In this document: piece after piece, positions 44,906 to 56,075 of the stretch | Layout: every line of letters begins with the position of its first letter | Numbering within the stretch: position 1 is the first letter of the stretch | Assembly (NCBI GenBank): GCA_016859345.1 | Contig: CM029131.1 | Span: forward strand, 10,448,533 to 10,512,532 | DNA length: 64,000 nucleotides | Direction: 5' to 3' | From: Istiophorus platypterus | Lineage: Eukaryota > Chordata > Actinopteri > Istiophoriformes > Istiophoridae | Notes under the pieces: model-generated | Seen by the model: the letters and a program-made list of their open reading frames with translations, nothing else | The model's database searches: none | Told to the model about the DNA's origin: nothing | Program-made: the position numbers and the translations under genes

Positions 44906-47900
44906 ATAGAGCGGAAAATTAAAGGGCCCCTTCACTTCCTCTAATGCTCGCGCTAACCGCTTCAATAATAAAATTAAACAGATGGCGTCTTTAATTAAGA
45001 CGAGGGGGCTCTCGAGTCGCGGCGTGCTTGTTTCGACCCGGCCTCCTCAGATCAACGTTACCGGAGTTGCATCGGGGGGGGGTTCTTCACCGTACCACGC
45101 TCTCGTGCTCAAAAGGACTCGCAGATGAGGACCAGCCGCATCAAAAGGTCCGCAGTGCTCTAATAGACTCCTCCAAAAGCTCGCCTCATATAGGCTAATG
45201 TGTGGATATAACATTTTGCTCTCCTTCTCGCACTCTCTCTCTCTCCCTCTCTCTCCCTCTCTCACCCCATGCTCCGCTTAATCCGCTGTTTACCCAAGTG
45301 TTGGTTATGTAAACTGGCACGGGCAACATCGTTTGCTATGCAGCGCTCCTCCACCGCTGCCGCACTCCCAGGCTTTCATTTCAATCATAAATAATACAAA
45401 ACTGTCCAATGGCAGAATATGAGCTTTCTGAAGTCACTGCTATTAATACTAATAAGGCGATGGGGTGTTTTAAGTAAACACTGTTTATGAACAGAAATCC
45501 CCTCCTTTTTCTTCCTACTTTTTTCCCCCTCTCTCCTCTCTCTCCGTTAGTTTCCTCAGAGCACTGAGACTCAATTAGTAAGCACATCTAGTTCCACCAT
45601 AGTAAATTAGAGAGGGGGCCTCTGCTGCAGAGTAACAGTATTTGCACTATTTCCAGTTATTTTCACATATAGCTACTCATTTAAAATCTATATTAGGTCT
45701 GCCTGCTTGAATCACCGTCAAAAGAATTATGCCTCCCATTTGCCGCGGGAAAAAAAAAAAAAGAAAAGGGAAAATTTAATTGATACGCACTCACTTTCTT
45801 CCTAATGTCGAACTCGCATAATAGACAGATTATTATGGACATTAAGCACACTTCCCGACAGGACCTTGCACATTATCGCCCACACCAGACAGCAAAGGGG
45901 GGAGGTCACTGTTAATTTGGCAACTGCTGCACAACCATTCGTCAGTGTACTACAAGTGTCCTTTTACGGCCGATCTTCCAGTGAAGCCTGCTATCGCCAC
46001 CAGGAGACAGGGTTCAGCATCCATCCCGGAGGCCTGTAGCAATTATGCTTCAGGCCTCCCTGAACACCTGCGACATAGCTCTGCGATGACAGCTGAGAAC
46101 GGTGCTGTTTAATTGCAGCTTGTCACCTTGATGGAGGTGTTTTACCCACACATACTACCCCCCCCCCCAAAAAAAAAAAGAAAACACCACCAAAGAGAAA
46201 CAAGGCACCTGCCTTAGGTTTGACTAGTTTATATATATTCCTTTTTTAAAAATTTTAAATTTTTTAGATTTTGCATCAGATTTGCGATTGTGTTGCATCG
46301 GGATGCAACTATAATTCTCTCTTTGTGGTCATGATGTTCATGGTTCATACTTTAAATATAAATTTTAGAAAACATATATATCAGTGAGCTAATATATATC
46401 TGCCTTAAAGTGCTCTGATTACAAAATTTAAGTATCTTTGCAACAATACATCCGTAGTTTAATATGTGCTTTCAACAATATAATGTTTAACGGTGATTCT
46501 GTACTGACTTAGTATCTACAGTGAACCAACCCCCCGCTGCTCCCGTTGTTTACATTCACTTATTCTTTTCATTTCTTGCCGATTTATTTCTAACCTCATT
46601 CTCGTGAGTTACTTGAAAACTTGAGCTGTGGCCCAAGCCGATGCTACCAGCTCCGTTCAGTTTGTACCATTTTACATCCTCACTGTGATAGTATACTGTG
46701 GGAGTTAGTATGCAAAAATATCAACGTTTAAACTAAGGAACTAAGGAAACGGCACAGTATGCGTGACCTTGCAGTGCCTCTGCAGATTAAACTTCACAAA
46801 CCAACAAACGAGGGAAACTCTCTGCTCCAACTGTGCTTAACTTTGTCACCTTTTCTTGGGCGAACTCGCGACACACTGAGAAGATGCTCGGAGTCCCCAG
46901 TGCGGATTTGGGAAACGGCGTCAGCCTCCTGCTAACTTCTGCGTCCGACTATGCACCCGACGGCTGCATACATCATGCTAAATGTTTAAAGCTGCAATAA
47001 ACTATTCATTTATTCATTTCTTTAGTTCGTAAGACCCTTAGTTGGTGTGTTGCTTTTAATTTTTGCATCATATCTCCTACCGATTGCTTACTAACCCTCT
47101 TTCTAACATCTTCATTTTTGTAGGAATCAAGGTTGACAGTGTAATGCCTGCTTGAAATTGTTTATCTGTCGCTGTATTAATCTGCCGCTCTATGGAACTT
47201 CACTTTATCATGTCGGCGCCAATTTGACATCATCACTCCAACATATGAAGTCACCCTTTTAGACTTCAGATGGTATATTTACATTCAGATGACATGGGAA
47301 ATGCCCCTGGTCGCCTGTAATGAGCATGTAAAGTTCAGAATGTGTCCATTACGTTGCCTCCCTATCGGGGTAGGAGACGCAAGGCATAAATCACACTTAT
47401 CTCCCGCCATGGGCCGACATCTCCCCCTCCGTGTCATGACTGCACATGATTAGGAAAACGTGCAGTTGTGTGAGTTATCGTCACTAAGATCCAGAGTTCA
47501 GGCAAGACGCCTGTTTTCCATCTACAGTTAAAAAGAAAAAAGAACAAAATTATAACCACGATTTTGCCTAGGTGACTCATTTCCACGGTCATGGACAGTT
47601 CCTGCAGGGCTTTAAAAATATTAGCAGCACATAGCGGTTTAGGAAATTTTAATCTTTTTCCTCCCCCATTACCCTTTGACTGGTCAGAGCCATGATGATG
47701 ATATCAAGTGTGATTCTGTTACTGAAATCAAGACAAATACACACGGATCCTGTAGCTTGAGCTGGTTAATAATAAAAGTCTATTCACATTGAGTTTCATA
47801 GCTGACAAAGATTTGAAAGGGCTTTTATGACTTTAGATAAAGGCTTAAAGTCAACAATCCTATCAAAGTAATGCAGATGCTGGTGAATGGTCATTTTTTT

Positions 47901-48303
47901 GCCACCGGTCATAAAAAATAACAAAAACTATTTTTTTTTTTTTGTTGCGCCTCCTGCTCAATTGATTTCTTGCTGGTTTTGAACATAAATATGCAAATGC
48001 ACACTATGTCGAGTCTAGTTATCGACCCTTTGACCCCAAAGCCATGTGAAACTTCCCAAAGCCTCTTACTGACTTGCTTGCAAACGAAGAATTTTAATCA
48101 CAACAACTCATTCATTTTTAAACCTGTGGAACACAGATGGAAGATGCCCATTTATGATTAGGATGCACACGATGTCGGATCGGAGCTTTTAAGAGTCAGA
48201 GTTTTCTGGGATGTGAAGTCTTGTTACAAAAGTCCGGGGGAGAGACAGACCCAGGGAAACCCACTGGGACACCCAGTCCAATCTGTAGCTGGGGATTACC
48301 ACG

Positions 48304-48654
48304 GAGCGGAGGAGGAGGAAGAGGAGGTGGAGAAGGAGGAGGAAGAGCAGGAGAAGGAGGAGGAGGAGGAAGAGGAGGAGGAGGAGGAGGAGGGAGGAGA
48401 GGGAGGAGGAACAGCAGGAGGAGGAAGAGGAGGAGGAGTAGGAGGAGGAGGAAGAGCAGGAGGAGGAGGAGTGAGGAGAGGGAGGAGGAAGAGCAGGAGG
48501 AGGAAGAGGAGGAGGAGGAAGAGCAGGAGGAGGAGGAGGAGGAAGAGCAGGAGGAGGAGGAGGAAGAGGAGGAGGGAGGAGGAGGAGGAAGAGCAGGAGG
48601 AGGAGGAGGAAGAGGAGGAGGAAGAGCAGGAGGAGGAGGAGGAGGAGGAAGAGC

Positions 48655-48687
<33 letters not shown>

Positions 48688-48816
48688 AGGGAGGAGGAGG
48701 AGGAAGAGGAGGAGGAGGAGGAGGAGGAGGGAAGAGGAGGAGGAGGAAGAGCAGGAGGAGGAGGAGGAGGAGGGAGGAGGAGGAGGAAGAGCAGGAGGAG
48801 GAGGAGGAGGAGCGGG
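48304..48816 (+). repeat. Polypurine (GGA/GAAGAGCA)n block, about 510 bp
   Basis: Almost all-purine + strand built from GGAGGAGGA with recurrent GAAGAGCAGGAGGAGG units, giving a loose 15-21 bp higher-order repeat. Open frames of more than 200 codons on both strands are low-complexity Glu/Gly/Arg or Leu/Ser/Pro translations and not genes. Confidence 0.95.
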
Positions 48817-49247
48817 AATGAGGCGAGACGAGAAGACAACTTTCCGTGAGGCATCTCAGGGCTTCGGCGGCGGCTGAGGATTCAGCAGAGAAAGAAGAGG
48901 AGAGAAGGTGATGGAGACGGAGGGAATGGACCACATGGAAGTAAAGGTTGGGCAGAGCAGCCTGAGGCAGCCAGCAGAGGGCAGAGGCCCCTGACAGGCA
49001 ACACAGGGGGCACAGGGGCACAGGGGCACCGAGAGGCAGAGGGCGGAGGTCAGTCCAGGCCGCTATTGACTAAATAAGTCGCAACGCTTCTGGATGCTTG
49101 AGTTTACAAAACTCCACAGAATAACTGTGTAACGCGTGAGGACAAAATTAAAGACAACAGAAAAGAATATATATGTCAGCTGTTGAGTCTGTCTGGATCA
49201 TAGACGGGCAGGCAGCTGGCAGTATGCTGGGTCAGGCGACCAGCTAG

Positions 49248-49440
49248 CGAACGGCTAGTAAACGGCTAGCGAACGGCTAGTAAACGGCTAGCGAACGGCT
49301 AGTAAACGGCTAGCGAACGGCTAGCGAACGGCTAGTAAACGGCTAGTAAACGGCTAGTAAACGGCTAGCGAACGGCTAGCAAACGGCTAACGAAACGCTT
49401 AGCGCGGCTGGCTAAACGGCTAGCAAACGCTAAAGCTGGC
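49248..49440 (+). repeat. 11-bp two-variant minisatellite, 13 units plus degenerate copies
   Basis: Tandem CGAACGGCTAG (C) and TAAACGGCTAG (T) units. The first twelve read C T C T C T C C T T T C, followed by CAAACGGCTAA (49380-49390). Broken units continue to about 49440, and scattered AACGGCTA-like pieces reach about 49640. The core ACGGCTAG is constant and only the first two bases vary. Confidence 0.95.
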
Positions 49441-50993
49441 GCCACAACAAGCTACGATTAGTTTTGTATTTTTAAACAACGTAAATTACTTTAAAAACGG
49501 TTTTATTTGTATGTACTCTTTAACGCTTTACGAATTTAAAAAATTTAAAACGAAACGGCTAACAAACGCTAAAACGGCTTTTTAACGTTGTTACAAAAAG
49601 GCTAAAATAACGGCGCATTCCTGCCTAACGACAAGTAAACGGTTAGTAAACTTACGGAGGAACGTAAAAAAGCTATTATTAGTTTTTTTTATAGGTTTAA
49701 TTTCTTTTATTATTTTCTTATTTAATTGTTTTTGTTTAATTTTTGTGTAAATTTATTTTTTAGTTATTTTCTGTTTAAAATTTAAACGTTTTAATTTTTG
49801 TAATGTTACTATTATATGATTACTTGCTTTTAAATGTCATAGTATGGAAGTCCACAGTTCTCAGCTCTAAATTAAAATAATTTAATCATTGCAAAATTTC
49901 ATTTTTTTAATCAGTGTGCAAATACGGAACGTAAAAAAAATCGAATTTCATTTTGTGTTTGAAATCAGTGTGACATAATGCAAAGTTGAATTTAAGGCTT
50001 CATTTCTTCTGCAAAGCATAACACAGCCAAAGCTTTAAATATGAATCCAAAAAAATCCACAAAACTCGGCCTGAAAATAAGATTTCTAGCCCGACCTTTA
50101 AATCTAAACTTAAATTTTAGCTGATTTCCAACTCGTGGCGACGTTTCTGCGACGGAAATAAATATTTTCAATGAGAAGATTGTTTCTAACGTTGGTCCCG
50201 ACGCTGCTGGTTCTGCCCTCGCGGGCTGCTTTGTTTTCGCCTTGCGCCCGGTTCCTTCCCAGAACCCGCTCGACGGGCTTTAGGTCCGGAGACGGTGCCG
50301 AAACTTTCCTCCAGTGTTCTGGGTTTGACCCGCTGACCCACTCCTCTCTGTTCTACTCGTACCAGACAATATAGTAACGCAGTCTCTTCCAAAAGAGGTT
50401 TTTTCTTCAGTTTTCGGTGACCTAAACCTTTTCTTTTCTTTACTTCAGGCAGTTTACCACTTACCTTTGCACCACTTAAGTTGTTTTGTTTTGTTTTCTT
50501 TCCCCGAACTTGAACCGCTGAAACTTTAATAATTAAAAAACAAAACAAAACCTTGAAAGTCGTGATTGTTCCAAAGCTTACGAGCGCTTGTGTTTAGGCT
50601 TTTCTGGAGATCGCTGCCGTTTCCACGCTGGAAACGCTCTTTCGCTTTGATTTCGGCAGCACTGGACCCTAGATTAGCCTCCGCCACCGTTTTGTGAGAC
50701 GCATCTATACAGTCTCATGTAAATGTGCAGCTTCGTGTGTCAGATTATTTCCCGGTGAAATCATACAGTTTTTACTGTTTAGCTTTAATCCTCCTGTGTG
50801 TTTCTCCGCCGTCTATCGCTCACACAGTGCGTACACAACACTAACAGGTATGTAAACCTGCACCTGTACACCTACGCACACAAAACATACACCCTCACAG
50901 TTTTGGCAGCTGCAAGTGTCCTTCTTTTTGTTATCGCTTAGTGAGGATTTTCAATGAGAGGTTTGCTCTCTTTATTCTCTAAAAGACTCTGAG

Positions 50994-50995
<2 letters not shown>

Positions 50996-51035
<40 letters not shown>

Positions 51036-51064
51036 CTACACACATACACAACTACACACACACA
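50996..51064 (+). repeat. (CA)n microsatellite
   Basis: CA repeat with ACTACACACATACACAACTACACA interruptions at its 3' end. Confidence 0.95.
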
Positions 51065-51164
51065 GACTGGCCTGAGGACAGAGATGGAGAGCTCTAATTT
51101 CCACAGGGCCCACAAAGTCTCTCCATCCTTCTAAACTCAATCTTCTCTCTTTCTCTCACGCACA

Positions 51165-51167
<3 letters not shown>

Positions 51168-51207
<40 letters not shown>

Positions 51208-51227
51208 ACAAATGCACACGCACACAC
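51168..51227 (+). repeat. (CA)n microsatellite
   Basis: A second CA array 100 bp downstream of the previous one. Confidence 0.95.
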
Positions 51228-52111
51228 TTGCCGAAGTAGCGCATATACAGAGAGGCACATACACACACACATATGCAACACCCAAATTTTGAAAATATGT
51301 GCACTCAAACAATAAAAGATACAGGATCTTCATCTTTTTTAAGAAAACACTAAATAACCTTCAGCTAAACATGATTTATAAAAACAGAAAGTGTTTTTTG
51401 AGTCTCTTTTTTTTTTTTTGCCCCCCCCCAGACATTATCCACCCCCACTGAACACGATTCCTCAAATCACACTGATACCTTTTGACTCTCATACATGCAC
51501 AGTCGATTACGTTTCAAAGCTGCCAGACGGGGATGAGAAAGATGAGATTTATGCCGGGTGAATCATGTAATACCCCTTCATCACGCTCCACTGGGCACTC
51601 GGAGAACCCGGTTCTGGATTATCAGGCCCAATTCAGAACTTTATCTCCGTTCGTCCAACTCAGGCCTGTGAACGCGTTTTCTTTTTTTTTTTTTGTTTGG
51701 CGACGTTAAATGACAGTTTGCGAGAAACGCCTCTGACGCAGGAACATAAATGAAGAAGTCCTCCTCGGTGTCTCGCCCCCGTCGAGTCCGAGCGCCTTTG
51801 ATGCGCCTGAGCGGAGCTCGGGTAGGAGTGTGTGAGTGTGGGAGTTAGTGTGTGTGTGGTGGTGGTGGGGGGTTGATTAGGCACTCTCCACCTACCTGCG
51901 TCCACTTTCATCCGGGGAGTGATGTTCGCCTGCAGTGGGCCGTCGTGCCGATGCGAGGGGGGGACGCGGTTTGAGCAACGGTTACTTTTAAGTCCTGAAA
52001 CGCTGCGTTTTTTTTAGTTTCTTTTTTTTTAATCAATGTGACCACCCGAGGGCCAATTCCCCAATTCCTTGATATAGTTTGAGATCATAAAAAGTAGGCT
52101 GTTCCCCTCAT

Positions 52112-52112
<1 letters not shown>

Positions 52113-52199
<87 letters not shown>
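52113..52199 (+). repeat. (GT)n microsatellite, about 87 bp
   Basis: GT array with one TTGTG interruption. Confidence 0.96.
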
Positions 52200-52201
<2 letters not shown>

Positions 52202-52496
52202 CAGGCGCGCTCAGACAGGAGGTCTCAGACGGCGTTGACATTCAGGCGGCGGAGGGCCACCGTCGGGGATGACAGCTGATCATTCTTCCAGCCGGGGGCC
52301 CTAATTACATGGAGGACCGGGGCAGCCAGAGAGACACCTCTCTCTGGCTCTGGCTCTTCCCGTTCCGGTTGCTTCCAATCAAGCGCCCCGTCCTGCTGCT
52401 TCTTCCGTCCGTGATGGGTGGGCAGACCAGCAGGTGGCGCTCCGCTGCTGCCTTCCTGCCCACTGACCGAGGCGCCGTGACCACTCGGCCTCCCCC

Positions 52497-52550
52497 GACC
52501 CTCACGACCCTCATGACCCTCACGACCCTCACGTCTCTCACGGCTCTCAC
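52497..52550 (+). repeat. 9-bp minisatellite (GACCCTCAC)6
   Basis: Six 9-base units: GACCCTCAC, GACCCTCAT, GACCCTCAC, GACCCTCAC, GTCTCTCAC, GGCTCTCAC. Variation increases toward the 3' end. Confidence 0.93.
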
Positions 52551-53841
52551 GGCTCCCGATTATACCAAAGTCGCCTGAGAGCGCAGAGAACCGTCAAGCT
52601 CTCTCTCTCTCTCACTCTCTCTCTCTCCCAGACACACACACGCACATATGGGGACACACGGCCCTCCGCACACACCCCTTTTGATGTATGGACTCAATCA
52701 AACTCCAATGGACGGTTGTTGCGATGGCCCCGGGATATTAGCGAGCTCGCGCTTCGCTCGCCCAGATGATAAACTCTTAAATGTGTCCGCGGGCCTTCGC
52801 AATCAATACTCGCACCCGCCGCCATCCATTATCAGGTGTAACGCGGAGTGCAAGCGGCGTAGATTGCAGCCTCTCTGCGTCCGTAAACTTTCGTGCCCCC
52901 GCCCCCCCAACACCCATTTCTGCATGGATCCATATCTGAAGAACACGGCGTGATCGTACCATCAGTTGACGCCCGCGAAACCGCTTCCTGTTGCAGTCCC
53001 ACGTGTGATACATCGAATGGGCGCGTGGCGAATGAGTGAAAAGAAAAAAAAAAAAAAGTGGTAACAAGATCAATCTGCCATATTTACTGTGGCGTTTTCA
53101 TTCCGAGTCCTTGGACTAATTTCTGGTTTCTATGTAAGAAAAAAAAACGTTACCAGTTAAATTTAGAGCCTAAGAAAAGACGGTTCCCTTTTCTTGATCT
53201 TCTTTATATAATCGTACGCCGCTAAAACCCTGATCACACATCTGTTGCACGAGAGCCTGCACGAGTTAAAAAGATGTGCGGCACAAACACACACACACTT
53301 GCGTGCAAATTTCCATTTGAGATTCATAAGCTTTTAATGAGTGTCTCGCGGGTGGCGGCGTATCTGACCTCGCCCGCACGCCTCTCCCATCGTCATACAT
53401 CACGCAGGACGCCGCTGACTGGCGCACGACAGGAAGGTGACAACTCTGTTTGTGTGTGTCTGTGTGTTTGTGTCTCTGGCATGTGAGTACAATATACTCA
53501 CACACACACTTTCAGTATGTATGCATGCGTCTGTGATGGAATGGTTATTTTGAAATGTCAGCGGACGAGCGCAGGCGGCCCGGCGGTGTCTGCCTACACG
53601 GGCGTCTGTGCGCGAGCGCCGCGTCCGCTCCACGCGGTTGTCAAGACCCCGAGCGGGCCAATCTCTCATCCGCCCGTCCGCGCAGGCGAAGCTTAGCGGA
53701 CACGAAGACGGAGCGGAAGGCATCGCTATGCAGCGCGGCGGTGCGGTCTGTCCTGACCCTGTCTGGGGCCCTCTCCTCGCCGCTGATTCTAATGAGCTCC
53801 CCCGAGGATTACTCTTAAGCAGCCTGTGTCCCAATGAGGAG

Positions 53842-53872
<31 letters not shown>

Positions 53873-53925
53873 TGCGCGTTTGGGGGGGGCGGTTATCAGC
53901 ACACACACACACACACACACACACA
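53842..53925 (+). repeat. (GT)n ... (CA)n inverted pair
   Basis: A GT array (53842-53869) faces a CA array (53900-53925) across about 30 bases. The two are complementary and could form a hairpin with a stem of about 25 bp. Confidence 0.93.
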
Positions 53926-55379
53926 AACATAGCAGTCATCTCGGCACAAACATGTTTGAGCCGGAAGGCGTCGGAAAACACTGTGTCCGCCACCTACTGT
54001 AAAACAGCCTCGATTTCTGTTCCCAGATACTAAAGTACCAGCATGGATCCCAATTCCCTCATGATATATCCGACATTAATCTGTGGGCTTTATTCCAGAA
54101 AACCTTTATTATGTATATAGTAAGTATACCAGGAAATTAAATTTTGCTTTATTTTGATGGGCTTACAGGATTTTCCAAGGCCATATCACTGACTATACTG
54201 TCTCTCTTCCACTGAATACAAGCAAATACAAGTCCTATCTTCTGCGATTTAACCCTAAAGGGTCTAGTATTTGCTGCTCCCATTGAAAGACATAGATTAA
54301 TTCATCTCGTGACCGTGGAGCTTCTTCCGTCCTGTAAACATGCACCGTCCTTCAGCCGGAACTTAACCAAGTTAAAGCAGCTGTCGTGTCATGTTTGTCT
54401 TTTCCTCTCTTTTTTTAAATTAGGACCGAACGAAAAAAGGAAACGTAGTCGTACTTATCTCTGCAAAAAGTGACACAAACGGGGGGAAAGTTTTGTCCCC
54501 AAGTGCAACTGTGGAGTTTGACGGGCGTCACGTTGGTTCCGGACAAACTTCCAGTCATATCAGCTGCAAACAACCACCTAGTGCAATGTTTTTAAAGTCA
54601 TGTTCTGTCTTTGCAAGTGACACAAAACCCTTATTTGCTTGCAATTTTCCTCACCGGTATCAAAGGTTAAATGTTGAGAGGGCTGATCAGGTATTGTCTG
54701 CGCTAGACAAGCTCATTAATGTGTCACAATTCATTATCAGAGCCTTGTCCTCACCTTGTCAGGTGGCTAATGGGAATATCAATCATAGGCTTCCCCATCA
54801 CGACCCTCCTCGCATCTCCGCTTCGCATCCCGCCTCTGTTGACTCCTCGTCCCGAAATACCAGCAGGCCCAAACAGATCTGTCTGGAACAAATGTCAAAC
54901 GCGATTCGTCTCGGGAGTAAACACCCGCAAACATGGCTGACATACCGAGCGCGCTCGTCTCTTCCCGCGCAGCCGTGGTGGCCCGGCGAACTGTTGTCTT
55001 ACAGATGTACCTCAGCTGTCGCGCTCCGACGACGGCACGCTCGCCGTGACGGGGTGAGGAACTTCTGTCGCCGCCCGTGGGGGGAGGCTAAGTGCTCCGC
55101 GGTGCCAAAGGCGGTAGGAAGGCGGGGGACAGAACGTAAGTATGCAAACACATTAAAATCTAACCACATTGGGTAGGAGAAGATGACACAGAACAAGGTA
55201 AGATACACAGGCAACACACCTGAGAGGTGAGAAGGAACAGACGCAGGTAAATAGAAAAAATACATATGAACGGCAAAGAAATCAGACTGAAAAAGCTCTG
55301 ACAAAATAACAGAACATGCATTTTTTTCTAAAGATTTTACTTCTAACTGTGGTTCCAATGAATAAAATGCAAATTTATA

Positions 55380-55740
55380 TTAATGAGAATAGATATGTGT
55401 GAAATTTAATTGAAATTTAAAATAGATTTGATTTAAATTTAATAGAATTTTTCAATGTAATGTAATTGAATTCAATTTTAATATGATGATTTGGTTTTAT
55501 ATTTAATTTAATTTATAAATCAGTTAATGCAATGTATAAATAATGATATGATTTAAGTCGATATAAAGTGATTAAATTGATTTATTTTAAAATTTATCTT
55601 GTTTCGATTTGCTCTGGTTGATTTTTTGATTTCATTTCATTTAACTTTAATTATGCAAATTTTTTTATCTGGTTGAATACATTTTCTCATTTGATTTAAT
55701 TTGATTATTTATCAAAAAAATTTTTTTAATTTGACTGTAC
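55380..55740 (+). repeat. AT-rich degenerate TTTAATT/AATTTAAT stretch
   Basis: About 360 bp of over 80% A+T with repeated AATTTAATT, TTGATTT and ATTTAATTTG pieces but no fixed period. It could be an eroded tandem repeat or a matrix-attachment-like sequence. Confidence 0.75.
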
Positions 55741-56002
55741 TGAATCACGAACTTAAAGCCAACTTATTGTTCACAGAACCATACAAGTGTACGTGTACAA
55801 GCAGATGGCATTATAAAAGCATGCGTTATTAAAAAACATGTACCTGTACGTGTATCCAATGATGCTCTGCAGCAAAAGGTCTTCATGTGTGTAGTTTGTT
55901 TCCTATTGGCCCTGAACACCTACACAAGTGAAAACAGCTGTCAGAACATCTGTTAGTCGGCATCTTAGCACTACAACAACTAAAACCTACATAGACGCCT
56001 GT

Positions 56003-56075
56003 TCTACTACTGCTACTACTACTGCTACTACTACTACTACTACTGCTACTACTACTACTACTACTACCACCACTT
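56003..56075 (+). repeat. (ACT)n trinucleotide repeat with GCT interruptions
   Basis: CTA/ACT triplets with regularly spaced TGC interruptions, ending in ACCACCAC. Confidence 0.95.

Noticed and set aside
48189..49021. Several 200-240-codon frames on both strands
   Set aside because: All are translations of the polypurine block.
49248..49390. Possible CRISPR-like array of short repeats
   Set aside because: The 11-bp units are directly adjacent without spacers, in a vertebrate genome; it is a minisatellite.
53400..53993. 197-codon minus-strand frame
   Set aside because: It spans CA/GT arrays and has no recognisable domain.
54493..55176. 227-codon open frame downstream of erbb4
   Set aside because: No domain, no splice context, and its ATTA-rich DNA looks regulatory; kept only as a non-coding candidate.
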